DNA of 64,000 nucleotides. Source: Cryptomeria japonica (lineage: Eukaryota; Streptophyta; Pinopsida; Cupressales; Cupressaceae). The translations under genes were made by a program, and so were the position numbers. A model generated the notes under the pieces. That model saw only the letters and a list, made by a program, of their open reading frames with translations. It did no database searches and was not told where the DNA came from. Positions 30,138 through 42,533 of this stretch are shown here, one piece after another (the stretch's first letter is position 1; every line of letters starts with the position of its first letter). The stretch is from positions 269,981,870 to 270,045,869 of the forward strand of contig NC_081407.1 of NCBI RefSeq assembly GCF_030272615.1, read 5' to 3'.

Positions 30138-33100
30138 GAAACCAAGTCCTTTCGAGCGTTCCTTTTTTAATGTTAATTCTGGTTGTAAAGGTTCAATGAT
30201 GCCTTCCTTTCCTAAGCCAAGAGGACTTTGCCATCATACCCAAATTTTTGTAGGATCTTGAATCCTTTGCCATACTTTTCACATGGTAGGCTGATGTGAT
30301 CTCGTGTATAATTTTCAGTGTCTTTGTAAAGAATTTTGTATAAGTCTTCTTCTTCCAGTTCACCCCATATTTGAAAGATAATAGGGTCCCATTTGAGTAC
30401 AATGATAGATACCTGCTTATTAGGATGTGGTCTTCCGTATTCTTTTTGTGAACTCATAACTTGTTGTAAACACATGGTTTGATTCAAAGTGTATTCACCC
30501 ATGCCCTTATCCTAGAATTTCCCTTTAAGCTCACCTTGTTTTGATGTCGAAGGTTTTAATGATTCAGGATCATTGTATGCAGAAGAAGGGACAACTTCCC
30601 TATTACTTGGAATGATCGTTTCAATTTTTGGTCTCAAGTTATTGCAGTATATGAATGGATTAGGATCACCATTAACTGTTATTTCAACTCCGTTGTGAGG
30701 AAACTTAATGCATTGGTGATATGTAGATGGGACTGCCCTCATTTCATGAATCCAAGGATGTCCTAGTAATATATTGTATATGAGATCCAGGTCTAGGACT
30801 TGACAAACCACATCCTTTGTAACTGGCCCAACTCTGAGAGGCAAGGTGACTGTGCCTTTGGATGAACGCTCTTCATCATCATATGCCTTGATGGTAATTT
30901 TGTTTGTAGAATTCACAACTTTATCTGAATATCCCAATTGTTTAATAGTGCTCAATGTACAAATTTTTAGACCCGCTCCTCCATCTATTAGGACTCATTT
31001 TATTCGGTGTTTGTGTATGAAGGCTTCAATGTGTAATGGTGCATTATTTGGTTGACTTATGGAGGTGTCGTCAACTTCTGTGAATGTAAGGGAGTGTGGA
31101 ACAGAAAGGTATCCCACCATGGGTTGAAACTGGTCCACGTTGAGATCAGTAGAGACAACAGTGTCTCTCAATATTTTATCAAGAATAGCTTTATGTGCAG
31201 GGGATATGCATAAGAGCTCGAGGATGGAGATGAGTGTGGGTGTCTTCCCCAATTGTTCTACAAGGTCATACTCAGGTTTGGTTGATGAGGAAGTGATGTT
31301 TTTAGCTAGAGCACCTTGCAAAGTGAATTTACCTTGACGAGTTGTAACATTACATTCAAAGGTAGGTTTGGAAGAAGATCCAGTGCCTTTTAGGACAATC
31401 TTGGGTCTTTGGGTAGAATTCTCAAGCGTTTTGTCCTTGATGATAATGGTAGATACATAATTGTCCATCGAAATATGATTGATAGTTGAATCATAGTTAT
31501 AGGATGCTCTAGTATAGTTGGTTTGGTCATCTGTGGCTGCAGCTTTTCCCTTGTCATGTTTTGGGAATAGTTCCTTAAACATCTCATGTTCTTGATTGGA
31601 AGAGTGTCCTTTAATCTCAATGTCACCTCTATCAATAAGATCTTGTATGATGTTCTTCAGTCGATGACAATTACCTATTTTACGACCTTTTCTCTTATGA
31701 AATTCACAATATTCACCATCATTCCACCAATTTGGTTTAACCTTTGGCTCATATGGAGGAAAATCTAGAATTGTGATTATCTTGTTTGCCACTAGCTTCT
31801 TGAAAACTGATTCAAGTGGTTCTCCCAATGGAGTGTACTTCCTTCATGACTTTGAAGTTGTTTGAGTATTCACTTGATTGTTAGAGATTGATCCCCAAAA
31901 AATGATTTTGGGTCGTACTGTATTAGCATCAACAACACCATCATTGATTGTGTTTTTGTTTTTATTCCAAAATCTTGGCTTGTCTTTTCCTTTAAAGTCC
32001 TCTTTGTTTTCTTTGAATATCTTAATGACTCCTTGTTTGATTAGGACTTTTTCTATTGCTTAGCCCTTTTCAATGATGCCCTTGAAGGTGGACAAATAAT
32101 CTTTTCTTAGGTCATAACCAATGTCTTTGTTAACATTCTGGGTGAACATCTCTACCATTTGTTTCTGAGGAATTTCACAAGAGCATCTACTGGCTAGATT
32201 TCTCCATCTTTGTAAAAATGATGAAAAAGATTCTCCACCTTTTGCTTGGTGTTGCACAAAGTAGTGACTGATATGTCTGTCTCTATGTTGTATGAGAAAT
32301 GTTAAATAAATGCCTCTACTAAGTCACCCCATGACTTAATTCCAGGTGGGAGTTGGGAGAACCATTCCATAGCTTGATCACCTAAGCTTTGTGGGAATAA
32401 TCTCATCAAATATGTCTCTTCTGAAGCTACCTCAACGCAAGCTGTGAAAAACTGTCTTATGTGTGCCTTAGGATCTCCTTTTCCCCTATACTTACCAAAC
32501 TTAGGTGTCACAAAGTGTGTAGGAAATGGAGGCATTGGAATGCTTTTGTCAAATGGATAGGGACATATGTCTCTCATTATGTAAGTTGGCTTCGGTGCTT
32601 TTATGTCCTCCATTTTCTTTTGTAAGTCCTTGATTTGCTGTCCCAAATTGTTCTTGGGTGGAGACCGACTTCTTGGACCATACCCCATGCCCGAGTCACC
32701 CGGTGGAGGAGGAGCATGTTGCATATATGGATGATATTGATCATACACATATTCATATGGAGGAGGTCTATAATGATGCTGCATATATGGACCACTTGGT
32801 ATAGAGTCATGGTGAGGAATGGAATATCTATTTTGTCCATGTATACCATACTCTATAGGCATGTCATGAGTTTGTTCTAGTGTGTTGCCCCCAACTTTGA
32901 CACGGGGTTTCCTTGTGTCCAAATTTTGAGCATGCCTTTGGATATCCATTTGCTTTGATGGTTGATCCTTAGCATTGGTATGTGATTGAGTATATTTTTC
33001 AGCATAAGACTTCCATAATGGTCTGTGAAGGTGAGTATCATATGCTTGACCATGTGTGTATGGGACCTCTAGTTTTTGAAACAAAGATGATGGTGATTCA

Positions 33101-33555
33101 GGAACCATATGTGGTCCTCTATTGCCTCCACTATTAGGCCTCCTTTGATCCATGTTGAGGTGAGGTTGTTGCAAAGGTCAATTTTCCATTATTTGAGACA
33201 TGTCAAAATCATGAGGGATCTTGGCTCCACTTTGTGCCATCACTTGTAAGAAGTATTGTCTATCTCTCCTCATTATTTCCTCAACCAATTGATTGAAACG
33301 GGGATCCCTAATGATGTCTTCCACTTCTGTTGAATGTACTGAAAAGTTGTCCATATTGTCATTGTGTGTATCATTGTTGTTTGTAGTGTCCATGTTCTCA
33401 ACATTTGGAATGTTTCTATAAGCATCCATGCCAGGTAATGTGGTATGATCAGAATTGAAGAAGATAGCATTGTCATACTCATAGGAACTCATGTTTGTGG
33501 ACTCTTGAGCCTCTTTAGCTTATCTCCTAGATTTTTGGGAATGGGTTTCAACCAT
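30138..33555 (-). pseudogene. Gag-protease and start of pol (level 2), frameshifted
   Basis: It starts at ATG 33555 (MVETHSQKSRR) with a stop within 15 codons. The Gag domain is at about 32302-32500 (GDPKAHIRQFFTACVEVA) and continues after a stop and frame change at 32257-32060. The Gag finger is CEFHKRKGRKIGNC near 31690, where one His of the level-3 finger is Arg, so metal binding is probably weakened. The protease spans about 30650-31000, but the codons around the DGGA site contain a stop. The linker continues at 30502-30212. It is clearly a dead copy of the level-3 gene. Confidence 0.88.
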
Positions 33556-35788
33556 GAACTAGGTCTTGACCAAGATGTGTGAGACTAGATGAAAATGGAA
33601 AGAGTATGGAAGACTAAGAGTTGGATGGAATGTAAATGAATCTGAAGTTTACTTGCAATGTCCAAAGTGTAAGACAAAGTATGTATGTAGTAGAGTAGGT
33701 GTGGCTTCCAAAGAGATGATAGTTTCTCTTGATGAGGTAAGTTGACCTTGACTCCAAGTAAGACCAAATGAAACCCAAATGTGATAGACCTTGATGAGGG
33801 ACCACTTAGCAAAATGTTGTTATATGTAGTGTGTTAACAAAGTATGATGAGGAAAAGCAAGTGACCTTTTGACTCAAGTTTAGACAAATGTGAATGTAAT
33901 GTAAGGTGTAAAGCAATGATGGACTTTGTGAGACCCAAAAATAGGTTGAATGCTAGATGAAAACCCAGAGAGATACCTAGGAAGCTCAATAAGTTTGAAA
34001 CTGACTGTTCCTTGTTTGCTGGATTATGAAAGTTTTCAATTCTCAACACAGACGTGCCTATATACTTCATAGATGCGCTTAAATGACACATACACTATTT
34101 TGTCAGACACAGACACGTTTAAATGACATAGATGCGGTTCTGTCAAACACAGACGCATTTCTAAGATGTTGTAAGTGCAATGTTGGTCAAGAGAATGCAA
34201 ACACGTTTTTGCCCTTCACAGATGCAATTATATGACACAGACACGGGTCTGTCAGACACAGACGCGTTTCTAAAAACTTTGTGCAATTTTTCTATTCTGT
34301 GAAGTGACTTGTTGTGACCAAATCTGAATGTTTGACTGTTTTTCGTGACAAGAGGACACAATGTTGATGAGGACTCAATGTTTGCAAGTGTTTAGACCCA
34401 AAAATGACTCAAAGAAAAAGTGTGTTGTTTGATGTAAAATTGTTTTGCATACACTTGAAGACACAAAAGACATAATGTTTTGATATTTGGTCTTGAATGT
34501 TTGATTGTTTAAAATAAGTCAAGCACAATTCTTATGGCTGGCCAAGACAATAGTTGTTGATTCCCACATGAGGCTTTGCAATTCAAAGTGGATACTTAGA
34601 TGCTTGACCCCACTGGCTCCACCCTTGGCACTCACTTCTCGGGGCAGCCAAGCATCAGTCCCCATGAAAACTCCTCGTGGCGAACTTTGTATCTCTACTA
34701 AGAACCATATGTGTGTGGGCCGCTTCAGAGGTCCGACCTCCTGCCCCAACAACTAGAAGAATTTTGGCTTCTAAAATAAAAATGTGCTAGTAAGGGCATT
34801 CGCTCGTGTGGCCACACATGCGGCACTTTCAGCTCTGTAAATACATAAGGCTCCCAGCCGGTAGGGGTTACGCCCTACAACTGATCAAATAAATTTGATC
34901 AAACGGGTTTATGGGGAGACATAGTGTCGGTATGAACTAATCAACACACGTTATCCATAGTTTTCACCATGAATACAGTTGTTTATAGTGGTTTGGAAGA
35001 GGTGGGTTTTCCTCGCTACCACTTGGGTCATTCTCTCCTCACTAATAGTCCTAATGACCACATGGGGAGACAGACCCTCTAAAGATGAAACAAAAAGAGC
35101 CTATTGCCCAAGACACAAAGGACACTGGTTCAATTTTAGTGCACCAATTGAAGTGTTTGATAATCTATGAAAACAAGGCACACAATAAAGATCAAAAACC
35201 CTTGCCAAGGTCTTGCAACAAAGATCTATTAGTAATTTGGATTTGTTTCAAATGATCACCCCTTCCTGCAAGCACACAAGTTAGGTAAATTTTAGATCTA
35301 AAAGACTTTGTGAAATAGGGGCCTTTGACAAAACGATTTATTTTCTTCTTTTGCTTTCAAGACAAGCTGCACCAATTTCGTTAGCTAGATCTAAAGATGT
35401 TAGCTCAATATAAACCTGATCTGAAATTGGAATGATGAAAAATTAGATCAAATAAATCAAAATGCAACAACTGCACACAGACGTGGTTACCAGAAAGACA
35501 AACACGATTAGATCTGACACAGACGCGGTTCCTGAACACAGACACGCCTGAAGACTTCATAGACGTGACTAGGGAACACATACGTGTTTCCTGGAATCTG
35601 CAAAAAAAATAAAATACTATCGAAGGTGCAGACACAATTCCAGATGTCACAAACGCGACATAAAATAAAAAACGCGATCCGAAAGTACGCAGACGTGAAA
35701 ATATCAAAATATTGTTGGAAATGTCAGATCTGCAACTTCAAAAACACAAAATCTGCAACGAAAGATGTTAAATGCAAAAGGGACAAGA
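33556..35788 (-). other. 5' leader of level 2 with two CACAGACGCG clusters
   Basis: Collinear with the level-3 leader. Decayed CACAGACGCG clusters lie at 34045-34268 and 35474-35698. The GC-richer conserved block lies at 34555-34930, again with the ATCAAATAAATTTGAT palindrome. No open frame of note. Confidence 0.72.
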
Positions 35789-35806
35789 GTCCCACGGGGC
35801 GTGCCA
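35789..35806 (-). other. Primer binding site (level 2)
   Basis: The minus strand reads TGGCACGCCCCGTGGGAC three bases inside the LTR, two changes from the level-3 site. Confidence 0.7.
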
Positions 35807-35809
35807 AAA

Positions 35810-36550
35810 TGTATACGGTGAAAATGGATAACAATAATATCGAAAGGCTAAATGAATTCAACCACAAAACCCTAGCCTAACAACAACAAAGATCCACCAT
35901 AACATATGAAGATTACCTAAGACAATGCAAATCAAATGAAATCACAAAGATTATACCATCGCATGTCCAATAGGGTTTGGGTCTCCATTTTTCCTATTTC
36001 CATTGATCTTGCTTGATATATTTGCTCTCAGATTTTATGTGGACAAGAGCTCAACAAAGAAAGGAAATGTGGTTGCAAGTAGGATTGCATATGAAAGTTC
36101 AAAAGCCTAGTGTAGTCGAATAATCATCGGGGTGCATAGGGTTGATAATGAAGGAAGCATCTCCTTATATAGAAGACACCATAAGAAATGGAGGGATAAG
36201 ATTGAGAGGTGTAAAAGATAAATGGTCGGCCATGATTAGAGGGTAGGTAAAAGAAATAATAACATAATGAAAGGGTAGGTAGTGTAGGAATTAAGAGATG
36301 AATGACATGTGTCATAGGCAGAAAAGGTTAATGAATTAATTAAATAAATAAAGATTTATTTAATTAATAGAGGAAGTGGGATCAATTAAATAAATAAATG
36401 TATTTATTTAAATGAGAAATAAGGCTAGAAGAGGATAATTGAATTAATTAAATAAATAAAGATTTATTTAATTAATAGAAGAATTAGGCTAAAATAATTA
36501 AATAAATAAAATATTTATTTAATTAGACTGGACAATTTTAGGTGTCTACA
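35810..36550 (-). repeat. Level-2 5' LTR
   Basis: A 741-bp LTR running TGTATACGG to GTGTCTACA. It lacks 42 bp found in its partner: the deletion joins one arm of palindrome 2 to the arm of palindrome 3, between repeated TAAATAAATAAA words. A TATA box (CTATATAAGG on the minus strand) lies near 36163. Confidence 0.92.
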
Positions 36551-36555
36551 GTAAC
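36551..36555. repeat. Target site duplication GTAAC, right copy (level 2)
   Basis: It matches 4516-4520. The flanking sequence on this side is the rest of the level-1 LTR. Confidence 0.9.
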
Positions 36556-37163
36556 AATCGGGTTACAACATACTGACTCATAGGCCTAGTAGAACATACA
36601 TAATAGGTCACAACTGAGACCTTGAATCGTGAGATCTATCTTCTACGCATAGTCTAGCTACATGATTCTCTGATTGATTCATTCTAATGTGCAATTATAA
36701 TTATATATATCGATCCAGTCGGCCCAAAAGGGATCAAAACCTGAAGAACAAGATCTAACGTGCAAAATAAACAAGGTCGGCCTCCACCAAGAGATTCCTC
36801 TAGAAAATCCAAAGGATGAAAGGCAGATTACGGGAAAAGATCGGCCATACGCCAAGGAACATCAAAATCAATGCCCAAGGCTCCGCAATCTTCAGAAGGG
36901 GTTCCGATAGATCACCAAAATGGGTCTAGGCAACTGGTAACAAGAATTGCCAATTGGTAACAAGAAACTATCATGGAAACCGGTCAGCGATATCTTGCCG
37001 AAAAATGATCCAAATGCGATGTAGTCTGGAAGCAAGAAAGATGATCAAGTCTTCAAGTAGAATCCAACTCAATAGGATCCGGTGAGCCAAAACTAGGACA
37101 CACAGAAAGGAAAATGTTTTTGGTTGATGCAAGATTGCTTGAACAGGGGATGCTCCTGCATCA
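36556..37163 (-). repeat. Level-1 5' LTR, U3-side piece
   Basis: The outer 608 bp of the level-1 LTR. The minus strand starts TGATGCAGGAGCATC at 37163. A TATA-like ATATATATAATT lies near 36690-36702 on the minus strand. The piece contains no gene. The same start word, TGATGCAGGAGCATC, recurs at 45125 inside an EGY3 intron. Confidence 0.75.
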
Positions 37164-37899
37164 GTTATGTATGCCTTCGTGGCAAGATGCAATTTTAATG
37201 TAATCATTATGTATTCTTATGAGACTTAATGGTTAAGTGCAATGTAATATTATTTCAATCTTGTAATGTAAAAGAATTGTATTGAAGAGAATTAGATGGT
37301 TAAATGTATATCTTTTATTAGAATCACCGATGTAATGTAATGGAAAGTATCATCATGAATGGAACATAGGAATGTTAATGATATCACATGCAATTCTATG
37401 AAGCAATCATTGTTTAGTGAAATTGAGTTTTTAGGATAAATTCATCTTATACAAATTAATTTACCTTAAGCAATGTTTAGTTTATTTATGTAAACCATGT
37501 TGGGAAACCCTTTAGGAGTTACACTCAAGTCTTCCGTTTGTGCAAATTAAATGTAATGTTTATCTTAATGCATCATTTAGTTTATTAAAGTTTAGAAAAA
37601 AAATATTTACTCTTTTTCAAGTGTATTAGTTTAATCCCTTCGAGGTTTCCTGACAGGGCGTTACAACAACATTCCAACAAGCAAAGGTGTTTAGAGTGAG
37701 TGTAACAATGGTGTGAGTAGAAGTAGTAGAGTAGCAGTGTGACTTAGATTCCCTAATCAGGGAGGAGGTTTGGTTCTTGTATTGGGTAAGCCATCGCCGA
37801 CTCACTAAAGAGTCAACAAGGAATTGCACTCCCAAGAGGCAAGAATTTTAGTTAACTACATATCATTCACAAACAATTTTATATAGAGAATATGGAAAA
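37164..37899. other. Host flank beyond level 1
   Basis: AT-rich DNA with no recognised gene. GTTAT at 37164-37168 is the candidate level-1 target duplication. Several TTAAATGTAATG-like words occur between 37230 and 37570. Confidence 0.5.
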
Positions 37900-38385
37900 C
37901 AACATGATATTGTATGTTAAATCATGATTCTTTAGAGATGCTATTTTATATGGAGACTAGTTGTTGTCATATGTTTGTAGCCATATTAGGACAAAGTAGT
38001 CTCCCAAAAATTGTGCAATGTATGAGGATGTTCATATTCTGTTTGAAAATATTTTGAGTTGACAGTTTCAATGATATCTTTGAGGAGACAAGGCTCCACA
38101 ATATCACAAGCTTCTTAATTAAATATACAATAAAAGAGCTGACAACATGATATTGTATGTTAAATCACGATGCTTTAGAGATGCTATTTTATATGGAGAC
38201 TAGTTGTTGTCATATGTTTGTAGCCATATTAGGACAAAGTAGTCTCCCAAACATTGTGCAATGTATGAGGATGTTCATATTCTGTTTGAAAATATTTTGA
38301 GTTGACAGTTTCAATGAAATCTTTGAGGAGACAAGGCTCCACAATATCACAAGCTTCTTAATTAAATATACAATAAAAGAGTTGA
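37900..38385. repeat. 243-bp tandem duplication
   Basis: Two nearly identical units, 37900-38142 and 38143-38385, each starting CAACATGATATTGTATG and ending before the next copy. Only a few differences are visible (for example AATCATGATTC against AATCACGATGC), so the duplication is recent relative to the surrounding debris. Confidence 0.92.
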
Positions 38386-38475
38386 CATTGAAAGAAATCT
38401 AAAAATGGATTAGCTCTATATCTCGTGGTCCCTTAGATCACATGGTCTTGTGAACGTCATTAAAGTTCATTCAAG

Positions 38476-38990
38476 TTGCACAAATGTCCTAATACCAATG
38501 AGGATATAAAAGAGTTTGTTATAGTAAAGTTTCAGATTGCCATGTGGACTAACCACATTGGACGTAAAAAGGCATATTACATCAAAGAGTTTAACCGAAC
38601 TTGGGAACATGGAGAGAAAGCATATTTAGGGGCAATTATTAAAGGGAAAGTAAGGTTGTTAGTGACACAATTGAGGACATGTTTGCATCATCTCAAGTGA
38701 GAAATGGGTAGTTGGAAATTGCCCAAAGAGGTATGGGAAGAGAGAACTTGCTTGTTCTGCGGGATGGGTGCAATCGAGATAGAATGACACTTTCTCATTG
38801 AGTGCATAGTGTATGATGATATTCGTGCTTAGTACGAGATCATCTTAAAGGCTGCCAACATGCAACATTTATTTGACAAGGTTAAGATCAACTAGAGTGA
38901 TAGCTTTCTAGTCAACATAAATAACATGAGATCTAACCTTGAAAGGAATATACATATAGTTGAATCCTTGGTCCCATAGACTGATCGATC
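38476..38990 (+). pseudogene. LINE reverse-transcriptase C-terminal zinc region, remnant
   Basis: A 74-codon open stretch (FQIAMWTNHIGRKKAYYIKE ... VRLLVTQLRTCLHHLK) is followed after a stop by GSWKLPKEVWEERTCLFCGM and then HFLIECIVYDDI. The Cys-x2-Cys...His-x4-Cys layout is the zinc region at the end of many plant LINE polymerases. Stops and absence of the polymerase core make this a fragment. Confidence 0.65.
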
Positions 38991-40440
38991 TTGTAAACAT
39001 CAATAAAATCATTCATTCAAACATAGAATTGTACTCCAGTGACACTCTAAATGAAAATTCTTAACAAGGAAAATTCATATATATTTACGCCGAAGGCGTC
39101 TCTTTCTATGAAATGGACGAGCTATTTTTTTCCTATCGATGGTACGCATTGTTCGAGAATGGGTGCAAGACGATTCAATGCATCTTGTCTGTTCAAATTT
39201 TTTTTGCATACAGTTCTATTTGTTCATCAACTGTACTCGCTGTTTTCACCGTTGTTTTTTACTCCTCGACATCAGTGACAACACGTCACTACATGATTTT
39301 GAGTCCACCGCTGGCAACTTGTTGTGCCTGACAGTACTATCTTGTCATCGTTTCCACCATCTATCTTCCCGTTCACGTTTCCTTGAAATACGCATTACCT
39401 GTCATAGGATCTTTTTGTGCCAGTTCTTTGACTTTGATGTCTATTCGCATTTTTCAAGCATACACAACGAAACGTAATGAATCAAAGGCAAAAATGCATT
39501 TCTTCCCGTCATCAAAACAAAGTCAAATCCAAAGTGTGATTCCACCTCTTTACAAAATACTAACAAGCACGTTGAATAGTTTTTCACTTTTTTATTATAA
39601 CGTTAATTTAGTTTTCATGTATGATTTGAATTTTATATAATTTTATTTTCCATTTATTATTAACTTTAAAAATTAGTTTTACTTTTTATTTATCAATGTA
39701 ATAAATTTATTGTTTATAATTATTGTTTAAATTATTATTTATTAATATTTAGATTTTGATATATTTTAATTTTGTATTTAATTTATTTAATTTTTAATTT
39801 AGATCTAAATTTTCAATTTATTTTAATTTAGATCTAAATTTTCAATTTATTTTAATTTAGATATAAATTTTCAATTTATTTTAATTTTGAATTTAGATTT
39901 AAGTGTGAAATTTATTTTAAGAATTTACGGTTTTTATGAAATTACAAATAATAATTAAATGTTATTAAAATTTTAATTTAATCATTCTTATTCTCTTCCT
40001 TTCTCTTTGTCTCTTCTAATTTGAAAGCAAATAGACTTTACACCACATTATCCATCTATCATTTGGATGTCTATTTGACAACATTTAATATTGAATTAAG
40101 ACCTTTTCACATGATTGCAATGAAATTTGAGTGGCACTGCCACTTAATTCTTACAAGCCTATCTCGATTGAACTATCAAGTGTTCCACATAGATAAGTAG
40201 TGGATTTCAAATTTCGTTTAGATATTTTATGTTGAGCACTAAAAGAAATGGCCTTATCAAGATCAATAAACTTAATCTTTTTCAACATTAATCAAATATG
40301 CTTACTTGTATTCTCATATTAACTACGATTTTTGTGCAAAAAGAGTGGTCTAGATATAACATTGACAAAAAATCAATGTCTTGACAAGTAGAAAATAATT
40401 AGTGAAAAAAAGTACGTAAAAATATAATAGCAAAAATAAC
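38991..40440. other. AT-rich intergenic stretch with 29-bp repeat
   Basis: No gene recognised. At about 39797-39890 a 29-bp AT-rich unit (ATTTAGATCTAAATTTTC...) occurs three times in tandem. The rest is unstructured AT-rich DNA. Confidence 0.6.
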
Positions 40441-41114
40441 CAATGAATAATGATCCAACAACTTTAGACATAGTAATCATCTTGCACATCTCTCCTTAAA
40501 CATGGACCGCCAATTTGTGAAGCTATTAGAAGTAGTTTAATTTATAATATTTTTTGTTATATTAAATTTAAATTAATACAATCATTATATTTAAAATTTT
40601 ATTCTCTCTATCTTTACCCCCTCTCTCTATTTACTTGTTTTTGTCACCTTTATTTGGAACTATTGCCCCTTCTATCTCTATCTTCCTAACTTCCTCTCTC
40701 CCTCTCCATCTATATCTCATTACCTTCATCTATCTCTCTTATTCACTCCATCTCTCCTACTCTTTATAAATGTATCCCAATGAATAATGATCCAACAACT
40801 TTAGACATAGTAATCATCTTGCACATCTCTCCTTAAACATGGACCGCCAATTTGTGAAGCTATTAGAAGTAGATTAATTTATAATATTTGTTGTTATATT
40901 AAATTTAAATCAGTACAATCATTGTATTTAAAAATTTATTCTCTCTATCTTTACCCCTTCTCTCTATTTACTTGTTTTTGTCACCTTTATTTGGAACTAT
41001 TGCCCCTTCTATCTCTTTCTTCCTATCTTCCTCTCTCCCTCTCTATCTATATCTCATTATCTTCATCTATCTCTCTTATTCACTCCATCTCTCCTACTCT
41101 TTCTAAATGTATCC
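40441..41114. repeat. 337-bp tandem duplication
   Basis: Units 40441-40777 and 40778-41114 both begin CAATGAATAATGATCCAACA and end in pyrimidine-rich TCTCCTACTCTTT...AAATGTATCCC. The copies differ at a handful of positions. Confidence 0.9.
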
Positions 41115-41118
41115 CCCC

Positions 41119-41167
<49 letters not shown>

Positions 41168-41214
41168 GTCTCCTTCCTTATATCTCCATATCTTTCCCCA
41201 TCTCTATGTATCTC

Positions 41215-41280
<66 letters not shown>

Positions 41281-42210
41281 TCCTTATATCTCCATGTCTT
41301 TCCCCATCTCTATGTATCTCCCTCTCTCTATACCTCTCACTCTTTATTACTTGTATGCACATCGACATCTCTCTCTCTATTTATATCTCTTTCCATCCAT
41401 ATATTTCTTCCTCTATCTGCCTATCTCTTTAACTTTTTCTCTAACCGTCTCCATACCTCTCTCACACTATATATATATCACTCTATCTCCACCTCTCTAT
41501 TTATCGGAATCTCTCTAACCATACTCTTGTGTGTGTGTGTGTGTGTGTGTGTGTATCTCAATCCTCTATCTATTTCTCGTCTTTTCTTCCCACATATATC
41601 TATCTCACTATCTTCTTCTTCTCATATATCTATATCACTTCCTCTTTCTCTCTCCTTGTCTCTCTCTTTCTACCTCTCTTTACCTCTATATATTAATCTC
41701 CCCCTTCCTCTTTCCCTCTATCTTCATCTCTCCCTCCATCTTCTTATCTCCCCCTCTATCTCTACATACGTCTCCCTCTCTCTTCCTATGCCTCTGCCTA
41801 GACTTTTGCAACTGTATATCTTTACCACTATAGCTCTTTCCCTCAACATTTCTTCTGCCATCTCCTCATGTATCTCTAGACATGTCTCCCTCTTTCCCTC
41901 TTCATCTCCCTATTCCTCTATATTGATATATCTTTACCTTTTTAGCTTAAGTTCTCACTATTTCCTCCTCCATATCACCCTCTATCTCTATCTTATTATC
42001 TATCTCTCTATCACCTCCTATATCTATCTTTATATTTCTCTCTTTCTAATATATATTTATCTCTTCTATCTCTATACATCCTTCTCTCCTCTCTCTTTGT
42101 CTCTCCCTCTCCATCTCAAAATACCCATCTCCCTCTATATCTCTCTCCATCTCTCTCTCACTATTCAATCCTCTATCTCTTCCTAGATTTATATATCTTT
42201 ATGTCTCTCC
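41115..42210. repeat. Pyrimidine-rich microsatellite tract
   Basis: About 1.1 kb of almost pure CT on the plus strand, with perfect (CT)n at about 41121-41159 and 41217-41279 and (TG)n at 41528-41554. It ends about 320 bp beyond the EGY3 stop codon. Long open frames here are artefacts of CT repeats reading Leu-Ser. Such polypurine-polypyrimidine DNA can form triplex structures. Confidence 0.92.
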
Positions 42211-42533
42211 CTATTGCAAACATAACATGAGCCTATTCATAATGAATCGTGATTGTCTTCCTTATCTTACTATCACTTCCCCACTACTACCTTCATTGTA
42301 AAAGAAAAATTATTTTCTAAATTGTCTTAATTGATCTCATGTACTATACTATTGTATGCAAATAATAGACCAATTTTTTTCCGTATTGACCTCCCATACC
42401 TATTCGGCATACCCATTGCACACCAAGGTGCAATTGCTAGTTTTATTATTTACACGTTGCACAAGGAAGCTCTTTGATGCTTGCTTTAACCAACCAAAAA
42501 TTACATATCTGAAGATAGACCGAGATAGGCTAT
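42211..42533 (-). other. 3' flank and probable 3' UTR of EGY3
   Basis: Non-coding. The minus strand has an AATAAAA word near 42438-42444, about 90 bp past the EGY3 stop, a plausible polyadenylation signal. Nothing else seen. Confidence 0.45.

Larger units (their letters stand above)
4521..36550 (-). mobile_element. Level-2 giant Tat/Ogre-like LTR retrotransposon, interrupted by level 3
   Basis: Minus-sense element with LTRs at 4521-5303 and 35810-36550 and target duplication GTAAC on both sides. Without the level-3 insert (about 16.2 kb) it is about 15.8 kb. Order in sense direction: LTR, PBS, 2.2-kb leader, Gag-Pro, RT, RNase H, second RNase H, integrase (split at 10744/26975), then a 4.5-kb 3' region holding an antisense PMD pseudogene, PPT and LTR. 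By eye its two LTRs differ at about 20 sites plus a 42-bp deletion, roughly 3 percent, more than the inner element. That fits the nesting order. Confidence 0.92.
1..37163 (-). mobile_element. Level-1 Ty3/gypsy LTR retrotransposon, partial, split by a 32-kb nested insertion
   Basis: Minus-strand sense. Reading right to left, the parts are a 5' LTR (36556-37163 joined to 4372-4520), a primer binding site (4358-4369), Gag, protease, reverse transcriptase, RNase H and the integrase zinc finger, then the window edge. The outer boundary is placed at 37163 because the minus strand there opens with TGATGCAGGAGCATC, a good LTR start, followed on the plus side by GTTAT as a candidate target duplication whose partner lies outside the window. 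The element is old: several frameshifts, in-frame stops and an 860-bp insertion between RT and RNase H. The initiator-Met-type PBS and the Gag/integrase style suggest a chromovirus-like lineage. The chromodomain region, if any, lies off the window, so that assignment is tentative. Confidence 0.8.

Noticed and set aside
40922-42186. Long plus-strand frames of 198 and 359 codons, mostly Leu and Ser
   Set aside because: They are translations of (CT)n microsatellite and pyrimidine-rich DNA, with no domain and no codon-position signal.
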